A stretch of 64,000 nt of DNA, from assembly GCA_900466005.1 (NCBI GenBank), contig UEGQ01000022.1, forward strand, positions 1 through 64,000, given 5' to 3'. Below, piece after piece: positions 35,015 through 43,017 of this stretch. Position 1 is the stretch's first letter. The number at the start of each line of letters is the position of its first letter. The stretch comes from Hyphomicrobiales bacterium. Its GTDB lineage: Bacteria > Pseudomonadota > Alphaproteobacteria > Rhizobiales > Rhizobiaceae. Under the pieces are notes generated by a model that saw only the letters and a list, made by a program, of their open reading frames with translations, ran no database searches and was not told the origin of the DNA. The position numbers and the translations under genes are program-made.

Positions 35015-35563
35015 ATGGAAGTCACCCCCCGCGTCACATTCCGAGGCATGGATCATTCGGAAGCGGTCGAAGCTGCCGTGCATGAACGGATCGAGCGCCT
35101 TTCGCGCTTTCACGATCACATCACGTCCTGCAGCGTCGTGATCGAAGCTCCGCACAAACACAGTCAGAAAGGCAAGATCTATCACGTCCGGGTCAACATC
35201 AACGTGCCGGGTCGGGAGATCGTCGTCGGGCGCGAGGCGGAGGAGAACCACGCCCATGAAGACGTTCTCGTCGCGATCCGCGACAGCTTCGATGCCGCGC
35301 AGCGGCAGCTCGAGGACGTCGTACGCAAGATGACTTCCTATCGCGTGAAGGCGCATCCTGCTGCGTTGAAGGGGACCGTCACCCGCCTCGTTCCGGAGGA
35401 AGGTTTCGGCTTCATCCTCGGTTCCGACGGACGGGAATACTTCTTTCGGCGCGAGAGCCTGACGACGGAGAACTGGGCGACGCTGGGTGAAGGTGCCAAG
35501 GTGCGGTTTGCCGAACATGACGGCGACAAGGGGCCGTATGCCTCTGCCGTGACTCCCGACTGA
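35015..35563 (+). CDS. Ribosome hibernation factor fused to a cold-shock domain
   Basis: The 182-residue protein joins two domains. Residues 1 to about 108 are HPF/RaiA-like (VTFRGMDHSEAVEAAVHERIERLSRF, CSVVIEAPHKH, YHVRVNINVPGREIVV, EDVLVAIRDSFDAAQRQLED), the fold that parks in the 30S decoding region of idle ribosomes. Residues 117-182 form a cold-shock domain (GTVTRLVPEEGFGFI, then EYFFRRESL and GAKVRFAEHDGDKGPYA) that should bind single-stranded RNA. GGAG lies seven bases before the ATG at 35015. It probably stalls or protects ribosomes in stress, with the added domain contacting mRNA or rRNA. A strong terminator follows. Confidence 0.85.
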   Translation: MEVTPRVTFRGMDHSEAVEAAVHERIERLSRFHDHITSCSVVIEAPHKHSQKGKIYHVRVNINVPGREIVVGREAEENHAHEDVLVAIRDSFDAAQRQLEDVVRKMTSYRVKAHPAALKGTVTRLVPEEGFGFILGSDGREYFFRRESLTTENWATLGEGAKVRFAEHDGDKGPYASAVTPD

Positions 35564-35578
35564 AGAAAGCCTAAAGCA

Positions 35579-35605
35579 GGCGGGCGCTGACGGCGCCCGC
35601 CTTTT
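35579..35605 (+). terminator. Rho-independent terminator after the hibernation-factor gene
   Basis: Perfect nine-base arms GGCGGGCGC and GCGCCCGCC around a five-base loop, followed by TTTT, lie 15 bases after the plus-strand stop. It may serve the convergent DUF3775 gene as well, although the minus-strand side has a weaker T-run. Confidence 0.8.
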
Positions 35606-35630
35606 GCTGCTCAGGCGTCGCCCGGACCGG

Positions 35631-36071
35631 TCAGAGGCGGCCGAGCTCGAAATCGGCGCAGGACATGTCGAACTGCGAGAGCGCTTCTTCCAGATAGTCG
35701 GCCAATAGCGGCAGACCGAGCAGGTATTCGGCGGTCTTGTTGTTGTGCGCCCGGGCCGCCTCGGCACGGATATCCGCCCATTCGGCAATCGTGCCGTCGC
35801 CGCGCCCGAGCCAGGCAAGCGCCACGAGATCGACCTGCTCGTCGACATTCATGTCGGCGATCAGCGAGGTGATCTCCTCGACGACGGGGTCGTCGGGATT
35901 GTCCTCGAGCACCGAGTACATGTGATCGTCCGAAGGATTGGAGCCGGAGTCCGGGATTGTCTGCTCGTCCTTGGCGTCGAATTCCCGCGCCTTGACGACG
36001 ATGAAACAGACCTTCTCCGGAGATATCGAAAGTTCAGGCAGATCGGCGGCTTCTACTGGCTCACGTGCCAT
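35631..36071 (-). CDS. DUF3775-family protein
   Basis: The 146-residue acidic protein has the DUF3775 features: ELSISPEKVCFIVVKAREFDAKDE near the N terminus, DPVVEEITSLIADMNVDEQVDLVALAWLGRGD in the middle and NNKTAEYLLGLPLLADYLEEAL near the end. The family is confined mainly to alphaproteobacteria and has no assigned activity. No membrane segment is present. Its promoter region shares a symmetrical GGAAC-N17-CGTT element with the divergent 75-residue gene, so I infer control by a general-stress sigma factor. It converges on the terminator at 35579-35605. Confidence 0.75.
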   Translation of the reverse strand: MAREPVEAADLPELSISPEKVCFIVVKAREFDAKDEQTIPDSGSNPSDDHMYSVLEDNPDDPVVEEITSLIADMNVDEQVDLVALAWLGRGDGTIAEWADIRAEAARAHNNKTAEYLLGLPLLADYLEEALSQFDMSCADFELGRL

Positions 36072-36175
36072 AGTGTGTCTCCCGCAATACTTGTTGGTTC
36101 ACGACGGCGCCTTCAACAACGCCGACTATACGCCTCGGAGATTTTCCTGCCACAGGTTTCGGTTGCGCTTCTGAC

Positions 36176-36203
36176 GGAACGCAAATCTTAGGCACGCCGT
36201 TCC
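36176..36203. promoter_or_regulatory. Symmetrical (bidirectional) EcfG/RpoE2-type stress promoter
   Basis: On the plus strand GGAAC at 36176-36180 is followed after 17 bases by CGTT at 36198-36201. Because the outer bases form GGAACG...CGTTCC, the minus strand also reads GGAAC (36203-36199), 17 bases, CGTT (36181-36178). Both match the rhizobial general-stress consensus GGAAC-N16-17-CGTT. Start sites would fall near 36208 and 36171, serving the 75-residue gene at 36356 and DUF3775 at 36071 with leaders of about 150 and 100 bases. Confidence 0.6.
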
Positions 36204-36355
36204 ACGCTGTCCTCTGCCGGACCAGCCGGGAAGGCGTTTTGCCACAGCCTTCCCGCGTTGGAGATGCGCGTTTTCGCTTGCGCAGGCGTTGCTGCAAGCG
36301 CAACCTGTCCTTGTGCGGCAAAGGCCGTGCATTCTCCTTTTCCGGAGGCACTATG

Positions 36356-36583
36356 ATGGCGAAATCCGAAAACACCCAGACTGCAGGCTGGTTCGACGGC
36401 CTGCTCAGGACGCTGGCACGCCTCGGCATCCTGCGTTACGGCGGCAAGGCGGCGGTCTATCATTCCGGCAGCGAGCGGCCGACGGAATTCCTGATGCCGG
36501 ACGTGCTCAATGCCGAGCGGGACATGCCGCCGATGAAGGATCTCGGTGGCGGAGCGGAAAAGGACAAGGGGAAGGACGGCTGA
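36356..36583 (+). CDS. Small hypothetical protein, possible general-stress gene
   Basis: A 75-residue protein (MAKSENTQTAGWFDGLLRTL, then ARLGILRYGGKAAVYHSG and a Lys/Asp-rich tail) with no recognised family, membrane helix or signal. The central part, LGILRYGGKAAVYHSGSERPTEFLMPDVLN, is the most gene-like and may be a small beta-rich fold. Two adjacent ATGs exist; 36356 is seven bases after GGAGG, and 36353 is four. The bidirectional GGAAC/CGTT promoter lies 150 bases upstream. The DUF454 gene follows 73 bases downstream on the same strand. Confidence 0.6.
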   Translation: MAKSENTQTAGWFDGLLRTLARLGILRYGGKAAVYHSGSERPTEFLMPDVLNAERDMPPMKDLGGGAEKDKGKDG

Positions 36584-36656
36584 GAGACGCTTCCGGGGCA
36601 TTTGACCCGGAAAGCGCGTTGCCTACATAGTGGAGGCAACACGTCGAGAGAGATCT

Positions 36657-37019
36657 ATGCGCTTCATTCTCCTGGGCTTCGGCTGGATCATGGTCGCCGT
36701 CGGCATCGTCGGCATCTTCCTGCCGGTGTTGCCCACCACGCCCTTCATGATTCTGGCTGCTGCGCTCTTTGCCCGTTCGTCGCCTCGCTTCGAGCAATGG
36801 CTGCTCGACCATCCCCGCTATGGCAAGCCGCTTCTCGACTGGCGGCGGCAGGGCGCGATCTCGCGGCCGGCGAAGATCACATCGGTCAGCCTGATGGCCG
36901 TCAGCTACGGCATCGTCCTGTTCGCCGGGCCGCCGATGGTCTGGCTGAAGCTTACGATCGGCGTCGTTCTCCTCGCCTGCGCGGCCTTCGTCCTCAGCCG
37001 CCCGCAGCCGAGCGGCTGA
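36657..37019 (+). CDS. YbaN-like DUF454 inner-membrane protein
   Basis: The 120-residue protein has the DUF454 pattern. A first hydrophobic hairpin (FGWIMVAVGIVGIFLPVLPTTPFMILAAALFA) contains the conserved LPTTPF turn. A cytoplasmic piece follows, with SSPRFEQWLLDHPRYGKPLLDWRRQGAI, then two more helices (about 77-113). Escherichia coli YbaN is of the same family and its role is not established. Start chosen at ATG 36657, after a GAGAGAGA stretch. It converges with dgoA. Confidence 0.85.
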   Translation: MRFILLGFGWIMVAVGIVGIFLPVLPTTPFMILAAALFARSSPRFEQWLLDHPRYGKPLLDWRRQGAISRPAKITSVSLMAVSYGIVLFAGPPMVWLKLTIGVVLLACAAFVLSRPQPSG

Positions 37020-37044
37020 ACATCGGCGCTCGCGCGAGGATGGT

Positions 37045-37689
37045 TCAGCGTTGTGCCGCCTTCGCCTCGTCATAGGCGCGAACGAGCGCGATTGCCCGCG
37101 CCTTCACGACGTCGGCCGCATCGCCCGGCTTGTAGAGGTTCGAGCCGAGGCCGAAGCAGCGGACGCCGACCCGCATGTAGGCTGCGAAATCCGCTTCGGT
37201 CACACCGCCGACGGCGCCGAGCGGAATTTCCGGCGGCAGGACGGCCCTGACCGCGCCGATGCCTTGCGGGCCGAGGACGTTGGCGGGGAAGAACTTGATC
37301 GCCGCTGCGCCGGCCTTGATCGCGGCGAGCGCCTCGGTCGCCGTGAAGGCGCCGGGCATGGTCACCATGCCGTGCTCGACGCCGCGGCGGATGACGGCGG
37401 GATCGGTGTTCGGGGTAACGACCAGATTGCCGCCGACATCGGCCAGGCGGTCGACATCGTCGGGCGTCAGCATGGTCCCGGCGCCGATCATGCAGGAGGC
37501 GGGCGCGAGCTTCCGCGCCTTCTCGATGGAGGCGAAGGGATGGGGCGAGTTGAGTGGAATCTCGATCGCCTCGAAGCCGGCTTCGACGAGGGCGGCGATT
37601 ACACCGTCGACCTCCGCCGTGGTGATCCCGCGCAGGATGGCGACGAGGTTGCGGTCGAGCTTCGGCCAGGAGACGGTCGGACGGGTCAT
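37045..37689 (-). CDS. dgoA: 2-dehydro-3-deoxy-6-phosphogalactonate aldolase
   Basis: The 214-residue class I aldolase has the KDPG/KDPGal fold with Arg20 in AILRG, Glu43 in IEIPLNSP, TPNTDPAVI and Schiff-base Lys132 in IKFFPANVLGP. The IPLNSP and FFPAN motifs are those of DgoA rather than Eda, which has a TLRT and a KLFPA form. It splits 2-keto-3-deoxy-6-phosphogalactonate to pyruvate and glyceraldehyde-3-phosphate, the last step of the De Ley-Doudoroff galactose route. ATG 37689 overlaps the dgoK stop. Last gene of the chvE operon. Confidence 0.88.
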   Translation of the reverse strand: MTRPTVSWPKLDRNLVAILRGITTAEVDGVIAALVEAGFEAIEIPLNSPHPFASIEKARKLAPASCMIGAGTMLTPDDVDRLADVGGNLVVTPNTDPAVIRRGVEHGMVTMPGAFTATEALAAIKAGAAAIKFFPANVLGPQGIGAVRAVLPPEIPLGAVGGVTEADFAAYMRVGVRCFGLGSNLYKPGDAADVVKARAIALVRAYDEAKAAQR

Positions 37690-38639
37690 CGGGAAACCTC
37701 GGAGCTTTGGAAGAGCGAACATGCGGCGGCGAACAGGCCCTTGCGGACCAGTTCCTCGCCATCGAGCAGGCGCGACTGCGCGCCGGCGATCTCGAGCGCC
37801 CGGCCGTAAAGTGCGGTCAACCGCGCCGAGCCGACGAGATGCACGGTCATGCCCTGCGGCAGGAAGGTGCGGGTCGCCGCAATCTCGGCGCCGATCAGCA
37901 TCCCGGAGAGCCGTGCCGCGGGCTTCGGTGCGTCGCCGCCGAGGAGACCTGCGGCGCGGATGGAGAAGAGGTGCGCTGAAAGGGCGAAGCCGTCGGCGAG
38001 CGCCTCCGTTACGCCGTCGGAGAAGCTGCGATCGTCGGCGGTGAAGGTGATATCCTCGCCGATCGAGTGCTTGAGGATGGAATGTCGGCTCAGGAGATCG
38101 AAGAGCTCGCCGGTCATCACCGTGCGGAAGGCGGCGATCCTGCCGCCCTTCAGCTCGACCCACTTCGAATGGGTGCCGGGAAGGCAAAAGATGCCGGCGG
38201 CAAGACCGCTCTCCACGGCGCCGGCAAGCTGGGTCTCTTCGCCGCGCATCACGTCGAAGGGACCGGTGGTGCGCTGGCAGACGCCCGGCAGGATGAAGAC
38301 CGGCCGGGTGGCGCCCGCCGGCGCTACCGCTTCTTTGTAGAGCGCGTCGAGCGGCGCCGGGGTTTCGACATAAGGCGCCTCGCGCCAGCCGGTGCGGGCG
38401 CCGGCCATGCCGGTAATCGCGACCGGCAGGTCGGCGGAAGCGCCGACGGCGGCGAGATGGCTTTCGAGCACCGCCGCGAAGCGGCCGTCGGCACAGGCGA
38501 GGAGTCCCTCGTCCGACTGACGCTTTCCGAGCACGTTGCCCGCCCGGTCGACGACCCAGAGGCGGAAATTGCTCGTTCCCCAGTCGGCGAGCGCGCAGAA
38601 CGCGCCGGCCGTCGTCTTTTCAGCCCCGGTGCCCGTCAT
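37686..38639 (-). CDS. dgoK: 2-dehydro-3-deoxygalactonokinase
   Basis: The 317-residue kinase shows DgoK hallmarks: ADWGTSNFRLWVVD phosphate loop near residue 17, GMAGARTGWREAPYVETPA, FILPGVCQRTTGPFDVMRGEETQLAGA, CLPGTHSKWVEL and FRTVMTGELFDLL. It phosphorylates 2-keto-3-deoxygalactonate, the substrate made by the sugar-acid dehydratase in the same operon, for cleavage by DgoA. The gene overlaps dgoA by four bases and begins 18 bases after the semialdehyde dehydrogenase gene. Confidence 0.9.
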   Translation of the reverse strand: MTGTGAEKTTAGAFCALADWGTSNFRLWVVDRAGNVLGKRQSDEGLLACADGRFAAVLESHLAAVGASADLPVAITGMAGARTGWREAPYVETPAPLDALYKEAVAPAGATRPVFILPGVCQRTTGPFDVMRGEETQLAGAVESGLAAGIFCLPGTHSKWVELKGGRIAAFRTVMTGELFDLLSRHSILKHSIGEDITFTADDRSFSDGVTEALADGFALSAHLFSIRAAGLLGGDAPKPAARLSGMLIGAEIAATRTFLPQGMTVHLVGSARLTALYGRALEIAGAQSRLLDGEELVRKGLFAAACSLFQSSEVSR

Positions 38640-38657
38640 GATGCGCGCTCCCGGCCT

Positions 38658-40172
38658 TCAGTGAAGGTCTTCCGGCAGGATCGCGTGCGGCAGGTTCTGG
38701 TAGCAGACCGGCCGCAGGAAACGCCGGATCGACAGCGTGCCGACGGATGTGGCGCCGAAGTTGGTGGAGGCCGGGTAGGGGCCGCCGTGGACCATGGCGT
38801 CGCAGACCTCGACACCGGTCGGGAAGCCGTTCGCGAGGATGCGGCCGGCCTTGCGCTCGAGGATCGGCATCAGCCGGCGGGCGAGCGTGGTATCGGGCTC
38901 GTCCATGTGCAGGGTGCAGGTGAGCTGTCCGGCGAGGCTGCCGGCGATCTTCACCATTTCCTCTTCCCCGGTCACCGTCACGACGAGACCGAGCGGTCCG
39001 AAGACTTCCTCGCCGAGCGCATGGTTTTCGAGCCAGGCCTTGCCGGTGGTGGCGAACAGGTAAGGTGTGGCGTTGCGCAGGTCGCAGGTGGAGGTCAGCA
39101 CCGCCTGAACGCCGGTCGAACCTTCGATGCGCTTGGCGCCGGAGCGGTAGGCCTCGGCAATGCCGTCGGTCAGCATGGTCTGGGCGCCGACGCCTTCGAG
39201 CTCCCGCTTGGCGGTCGCGACGAAGGCTTCGCTTTCCGGACCCTCGATCAGGACGGCGATGCCCGGATTCGTGCAGAACTGGCCCGCACCCATGGTGAGC
39301 GAGCCGACCCAGCCCTTGGCGATTGCCTCGCCGCGGGCCGACAGCGCGTTCGGCAACAGGAACATCGGGTTGACCGAACCCAATTCGCCGAAGAACGGGA
39401 TCGGATCAGGACGGCGGGCGCAGAGATCGAAGAGCGCGCGTCCGCCGGCAAGCGAACCGGTGAAGCCGACGGCGCGGATCATCGGATGCTGCACGAGCGC
39501 TTCGCCGACGTCGCGCTTGCCGCCCTGGACGAGCGAGAAGACGCCCGGATGCAGGCCGAGCCGCTTGATGGCGGCATGAATCGCGTGGGCGACGATTTCG
39601 CCCGTGCCCGGATGGGCGCCGTGTCCCTTGACGACGACGGGGCAACCGGCCGCGAGAGCGGCGGCGGTATCACCGCCGGCCGTCGAGAAGGCGAGCGGGA
39701 AGTTCGAGGCACCGAAAACGGCGACGGGGCCAATCGGGCGCTGCATCAGGAAGATTTCCGGACGCGGCAACGGTTGGCGGTCGGGAAGCGCTTCGTCGTG
39801 CCGGCGGTCGAGATAGTCGCCCTTGCGGATATGCGAAGCGAAGAGCCGGAGCTGGCCGACGGTGCGGCCGCGCTCGCCGACGAGGCGCGCCTGCGGCAGG
39901 CCGGTTTCCTGGGTGCCGATCTCGGTGATCTCGTCGCCGAGCTTGTCGATCTCCTCGGCGATGGCTTCGAGGAAGACGGCGCGCTCCTCGCGAGTGGAGT
40001 AGCCATAGGTCAGGAAGGCTTCCTCGGCGGCGCGTGCCGCGCTGTCGACGAGGTCGGGCGTGCCGACGGCGAAATCGCGTGCCGGCCCGTGCGCCGGGGA
40101 AGAGGCGAAGGTCCCGTTGCCTGTTACCCACTCGCCGGCAATGAGGTGCTTTCCGGTGAATTCGAATGTCAT
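38658..40172 (-). CDS. Alpha-ketoglutarate semialdehyde dehydrogenase
   Basis: The 504-residue aldehyde dehydrogenase has catalytic Cys300 (TMGAGQFCTNPG) and Glu263 (FFGELGSVNP), NAD-site GASNFPLAFSTAGGDTAAALAAGCPVVVKGH and the late NGFPTGVEVCDAMVHGGPYPAS. The GELGSVNP and MHGGPYPAST-like blocks are typical of 2,5-dioxovalerate (KGSA) dehydrogenases, which finish the oxidative pentose and galactarate routes by making 2-oxoglutarate. In this operon it would complete L-arabinose breakdown. Start at ATG 40172; a longer frame to 40256 runs through an intercistronic hairpin. Confidence 0.85.
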   Translation of the reverse strand: MTFEFTGKHLIAGEWVTGNGTFASSPAHGPARDFAVGTPDLVDSAARAAEEAFLTYGYSTREERAVFLEAIAEEIDKLGDEITEIGTQETGLPQARLVGERGRTVGQLRLFASHIRKGDYLDRRHDEALPDRQPLPRPEIFLMQRPIGPVAVFGASNFPLAFSTAGGDTAAALAAGCPVVVKGHGAHPGTGEIVAHAIHAAIKRLGLHPGVFSLVQGGKRDVGEALVQHPMIRAVGFTGSLAGGRALFDLCARRPDPIPFFGELGSVNPMFLLPNALSARGEAIAKGWVGSLTMGAGQFCTNPGIAVLIEGPESEAFVATAKRELEGVGAQTMLTDGIAEAYRSGAKRIEGSTGVQAVLTSTCDLRNATPYLFATTGKAWLENHALGEEVFGPLGLVVTVTGEEEMVKIAGSLAGQLTCTLHMDEPDTTLARRLMPILERKAGRILANGFPTGVEVCDAMVHGGPYPASTNFGATSVGTLSIRRFLRPVCYQNLPHAILPEDLH

Positions 40173-40211
40173 CGCATCATCCTTTTGTCTTCGCTTCGTG
40201 TCATGGCGAAG

Positions 40212-40238
40212 GGAATCCGGCACGTCATGCCAGATTCC
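40212..40238 (-). other. Intercistronic stem-loop in the sugar-oxidation operon
   Basis: GGAATC-C-GGCA and TGCC-A-GATTCC pair around a five-base loop, an eleven-pair stem with one mismatch, inside the 104-base gap between the aldose dehydrogenase and semialdehyde dehydrogenase genes. No T-run follows on the minus strand. It may protect or delimit the mRNA segments, and such GGAATC...GATTCC hairpins can also be small dispersed repeats. Confidence 0.45.
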
Positions 40239-40276
40239 GGGCTCCGCCCGCATCATGTCGTCTTTGGCGACCGGCC

Positions 40277-41206
40277 TCAGTCGTGGAAGGCGTCCACGTC
40301 CTGACGGTTGCCGCGCAGGAAGGCATCGGCCACGAGCCGCAACGGCTGGAAATCGGCATCGCTCTGCCGCGCGCGGACGAGCGCCGCGAAACGATCATAG
40401 ATGCCGGGATATTCACGGTCCGGCCCGGACGATGCCAGTGCCCCGTCTATATAGAGCTCGGCTCCGCCCTTTGAAAGGCGAAGTTCGCCGCCGTCCGTCT
40501 CGATCGTGATGTCCCAGGTCTGCGGGCCTTCCTGGCGCCAGTCGAATTCGGCGCTGATCGGGGCACCGGCCGCGCTCGCCATGGAGAGCGAAGCGGCGAT
40601 CGGCTGCTGCCGGTTCGAGGGGAAGGAGAGGGCGGACTGATGCACGACGATCGCGCCGGGAACGATGGCGGTCAGGATCGAGAGCGCGTTGATACCCGGA
40701 TCGAAGACGCCGAAGCCGCCTGCCTCCCAAATCCATGCCTGGCCGGGGTGCCAGCGACGCACGTCTTCCTTCCAGATGATCGAGACGGACCTGATCGTCT
40801 TGCCGGCGAGCCACTGCCGTGCCGGCTCGACGCCGAGCGCGAAGCGCGAATGCCAGGTGGCAAAGAGCGTGACGCCGGCGGCGGACGCCATCGCGGCCAG
40901 CGCTTCCGCTTCGCCGAGCGTGGTCGCAGGCGGCTTTTCGAGGAGCACGTCGCGGTCCGCCTCGATCGCCTTGCGGGCCATGTCGAAGCGGACTTCCGGC
41001 GGCGTGCAGAGCGAGACCGCCCGTACATCCGGGCGGGCCTTCAGGAAGGTGTCGAAATCCTCGAAGTTCTCGACGCCGTCGATCTTGCCGTGACGGCTGA
41101 CGGCGGCGGCGAGTTCGAAATCCTCGCCGCCGGCAATCGAGGGAATGTGCTGATCCCGGGCGATCTTGCCGATACCGACAAGCGCCAGCGAAATACGCTT
41201 GGACAT
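40277..41206 (-). CDS. L-arabinose/D-galactose 1-dehydrogenase (Gfo/Idh family)
   Basis: The 309-residue protein has the N-terminal NAD(P) fold ISLALVGIGKIARDQHIPSI, the catalytic-region EKPPATTLGEAEAL with Lys91, and TLFATWHSRFALGV. Further on are KEDVRRWHPGQAWIWEAGGFGVFDPGINALSI. Length and motifs match AraA of Azospirillum and the Gal dehydrogenases of Rhizobium, which oxidise both L-arabinose and D-galactose at C1 to the lactone. AGGAGAAGAAC precedes the ATG at 41206. The gene lies ten bases after the dehydratase gene. Confidence 0.88.
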   Translation of the reverse strand: MSKRISLALVGIGKIARDQHIPSIAGGEDFELAAAVSRHGKIDGVENFEDFDTFLKARPDVRAVSLCTPPEVRFDMARKAIEADRDVLLEKPPATTLGEAEALAAMASAAGVTLFATWHSRFALGVEPARQWLAGKTIRSVSIIWKEDVRRWHPGQAWIWEAGGFGVFDPGINALSILTAIVPGAIVVHQSALSFPSNRQQPIAASLSMASAAGAPISAEFDWRQEGPQTWDITIETDGGELRLSKGGAELYIDGALASSGPDREYPGIYDRFAALVRARQSDADFQPLRLVADAFLRGNRQDVDAFHD

Positions 41207-41216
41207 GTTCTTCTCC

Positions 41217-42962
41217 TCAGTGCGAGTCGCGTCCGACGGGCGCACCGCGGCAACCCTTCAGGAAGTCGAAGTCGGCGCCGGTGTCCGCGCCTTCCACGTG
41301 GTCGTGGTAGAGGCGGGCATAACCGCTTGCGGGCGGCTCGACCGACGGACGCCAGTCGGCGAGACGGCGCTGCATTTCCTCGTCCGAGATGTCGAGGTGC
41401 ACGCGGCGGGCCTCGACGTCGATCTCGATGAAGTCGCCGTTCCGGACGATCGCCAGCGGTCCGCCGCGGGCGGCCTCCGGAGAGGTGTGCAAGAGCACCG
41501 TGCCGTAGGCGGTGCCGGACATGCGGGCGTCGGAAATGCGCACCATGTCGGTGATGCCCTTGCGCAGCACCTTCGGCGGCAGGCCCATGTTGCCGACCTC
41601 GGCCATGCCGGGATAGCCGCGTGGGCCGCAGTTCTTCATGACCATGACGCAGGTTTCGTCGATGTCGAGGCTCTCGTCGTTGATCTTCGCCTTGTAGTCG
41701 TCGATGTCCTCGAAGACCACCGCACGGCCGCGATGCTTCATCAGGTGCGGGGAGGCCGCCGACGGCTTCAAGACGCAGCCCTTCGGCGCGAGGTTGCCGC
41801 GCAGCACGACGATGCCGCCCTGCTGGGTCAACGCCCGTTCGACCGGGCGGATGACGTCGTCGTTCCAGTTCCGGACGTCCTTCACCTCGTCCCAGATCGG
41901 GCCGCCGGAGACGGTCAGCGCGTCCTTGTGCAGCTTGCCCGCTTCGCCGAGCATCTTGATGACCACCGGCAGGCCGCCGGCGTAGAAGAACTCTTCCATC
42001 AGGTATTCGCCGGACGGCATCAGGTTGACGACGGTCGGGATGTCGCGGCCGAGGCGATCCCAGTCGTCGAGCGAGAGGTCAATGCCGACGCGGCCGGCCA
42101 TGGCCAGCAGGTGGACGACGGCGTTGGTGGAACCGCCGATCGCGCCGTTGACGCGGATGGCGTTCTCGAAGGCCTTCTTCGTCATGATGTCGGAGGGCTT
42201 AAGGTCGTCCTTGACCATCTGCACGATGCGGCGGCCGGAGAGCTGGGCCATGACCTTGCGGCGGCTGTCGACGGCGGGGATCGCGGCATTGCCCGAGAGC
42301 GCCATGCCGAGGGCTTCGACCATGGAGGCCATGGTGGAGGCCGTGCCCATGGTGTTGCAGGTGCCGGAGCTGCGCGACATCGAGGCTTCCGCTTCCAGGA
42401 ACTCTTCCTGGGTCATCTCGCCGGCCTTCACGGCTTCCGAGAATTTCCAGAGATGCGTGCCGGAGCCGACGCGCTCGCCGCGGAAATAGCCGTTCAGCAT
42501 CGGGCCGCCGGTAACGACGATCGACGGCAGGTCGGTGGAGGCGGCGGCCATGACCAGCGACGGCGTGGTCTTGTCGCAGCCGACGAGCAGCACCGCGCCG
42601 TCGATCGGCTGACCGCGCATCGCTTCCTCGACGGCGAGTGCGGCGAGGTTGCGGAACATCATCGCGGTCGGACGGAAGGTGTTTTCGGAGGCCGAGAAGA
42701 CCGGAATTTCGACCGGGAAGCCGCCGGCTTCCCAGACGCCAGCCTTCACCTTCTCGGCGAGTTCGCGCAGATGGCCGTTGCAGGGGGTCAGGTCCGACCA
42801 GGTGTTGAGGATGCCGATGACCGGGCGTCCGTCGAAGAGGTCATGCGGGTGTCCCTGGTTCTTCAACCAGCCGCGGTGATAGATCGTGTCGCGGCTGGTG
42901 CCGCCGAACCAATGTTGGGATCGCAGTTTGCGGGGCCAGGCCGCCGGTTTGAAAGCACTCAT
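41217..42962 (-). CDS. araC: L-arabonate/D-galactonate dehydratase (IlvD/Edd family)
   Basis: The 581-residue protein is of the iron-sulfur dehydratase family. Cys61 (TPCNGH), Cys129 (VGCDKTTPS) and Cys202 (SGTCNTMG) are the cluster ligands, and Lys131 is the residue carbamylated in relatives. The spacing equals that of the characterised Rhizobium L-arabinonate dehydratase (59/127/200), shifted by two. It removes water from L-arabonate or D-galactonate to give the 2-keto-3-deoxy acid. The symbol follows the Azospirillum pathway and is not the AraC regulator. Start chosen at ATG 42962, where homology begins. Confidence 0.88.
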   Translation of the reverse strand: MSAFKPAAWPRKLRSQHWFGGTSRDTIYHRGWLKNQGHPHDLFDGRPVIGILNTWSDLTPCNGHLRELAEKVKAGVWEAGGFPVEIPVFSASENTFRPTAMMFRNLAALAVEEAMRGQPIDGAVLLVGCDKTTPSLVMAAASTDLPSIVVTGGPMLNGYFRGERVGSGTHLWKFSEAVKAGEMTQEEFLEAEASMSRSSGTCNTMGTASTMASMVEALGMALSGNAAIPAVDSRRKVMAQLSGRRIVQMVKDDLKPSDIMTKKAFENAIRVNGAIGGSTNAVVHLLAMAGRVGIDLSLDDWDRLGRDIPTVVNLMPSGEYLMEEFFYAGGLPVVIKMLGEAGKLHKDALTVSGGPIWDEVKDVRNWNDDVIRPVERALTQQGGIVVLRGNLAPKGCVLKPSAASPHLMKHRGRAVVFEDIDDYKAKINDESLDIDETCVMVMKNCGPRGYPGMAEVGNMGLPPKVLRKGITDMVRISDARMSGTAYGTVLLHTSPEAARGGPLAIVRNGDFIEIDVEARRVHLDISDEEMQRRLADWRPSVEPPASGYARLYHDHVEGADTGADFDFLKGCRGAPVGRDSH

Positions 42963-43017
42963 GACGTTTTCTCTGTCTCTTTCTGGGAGAGCCCGCCGCC
43001 CGACCGGCGGAAAACCC

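Noticed and set aside
41217..42962. Dihydroxyacid dehydratase (IlvD) of branched-chain amino acid synthesis
   Set aside because: Same superfamily, but the cluster-ligand spacing and the sugar-oxidation neighbours match arabonate/galactonate dehydratase.
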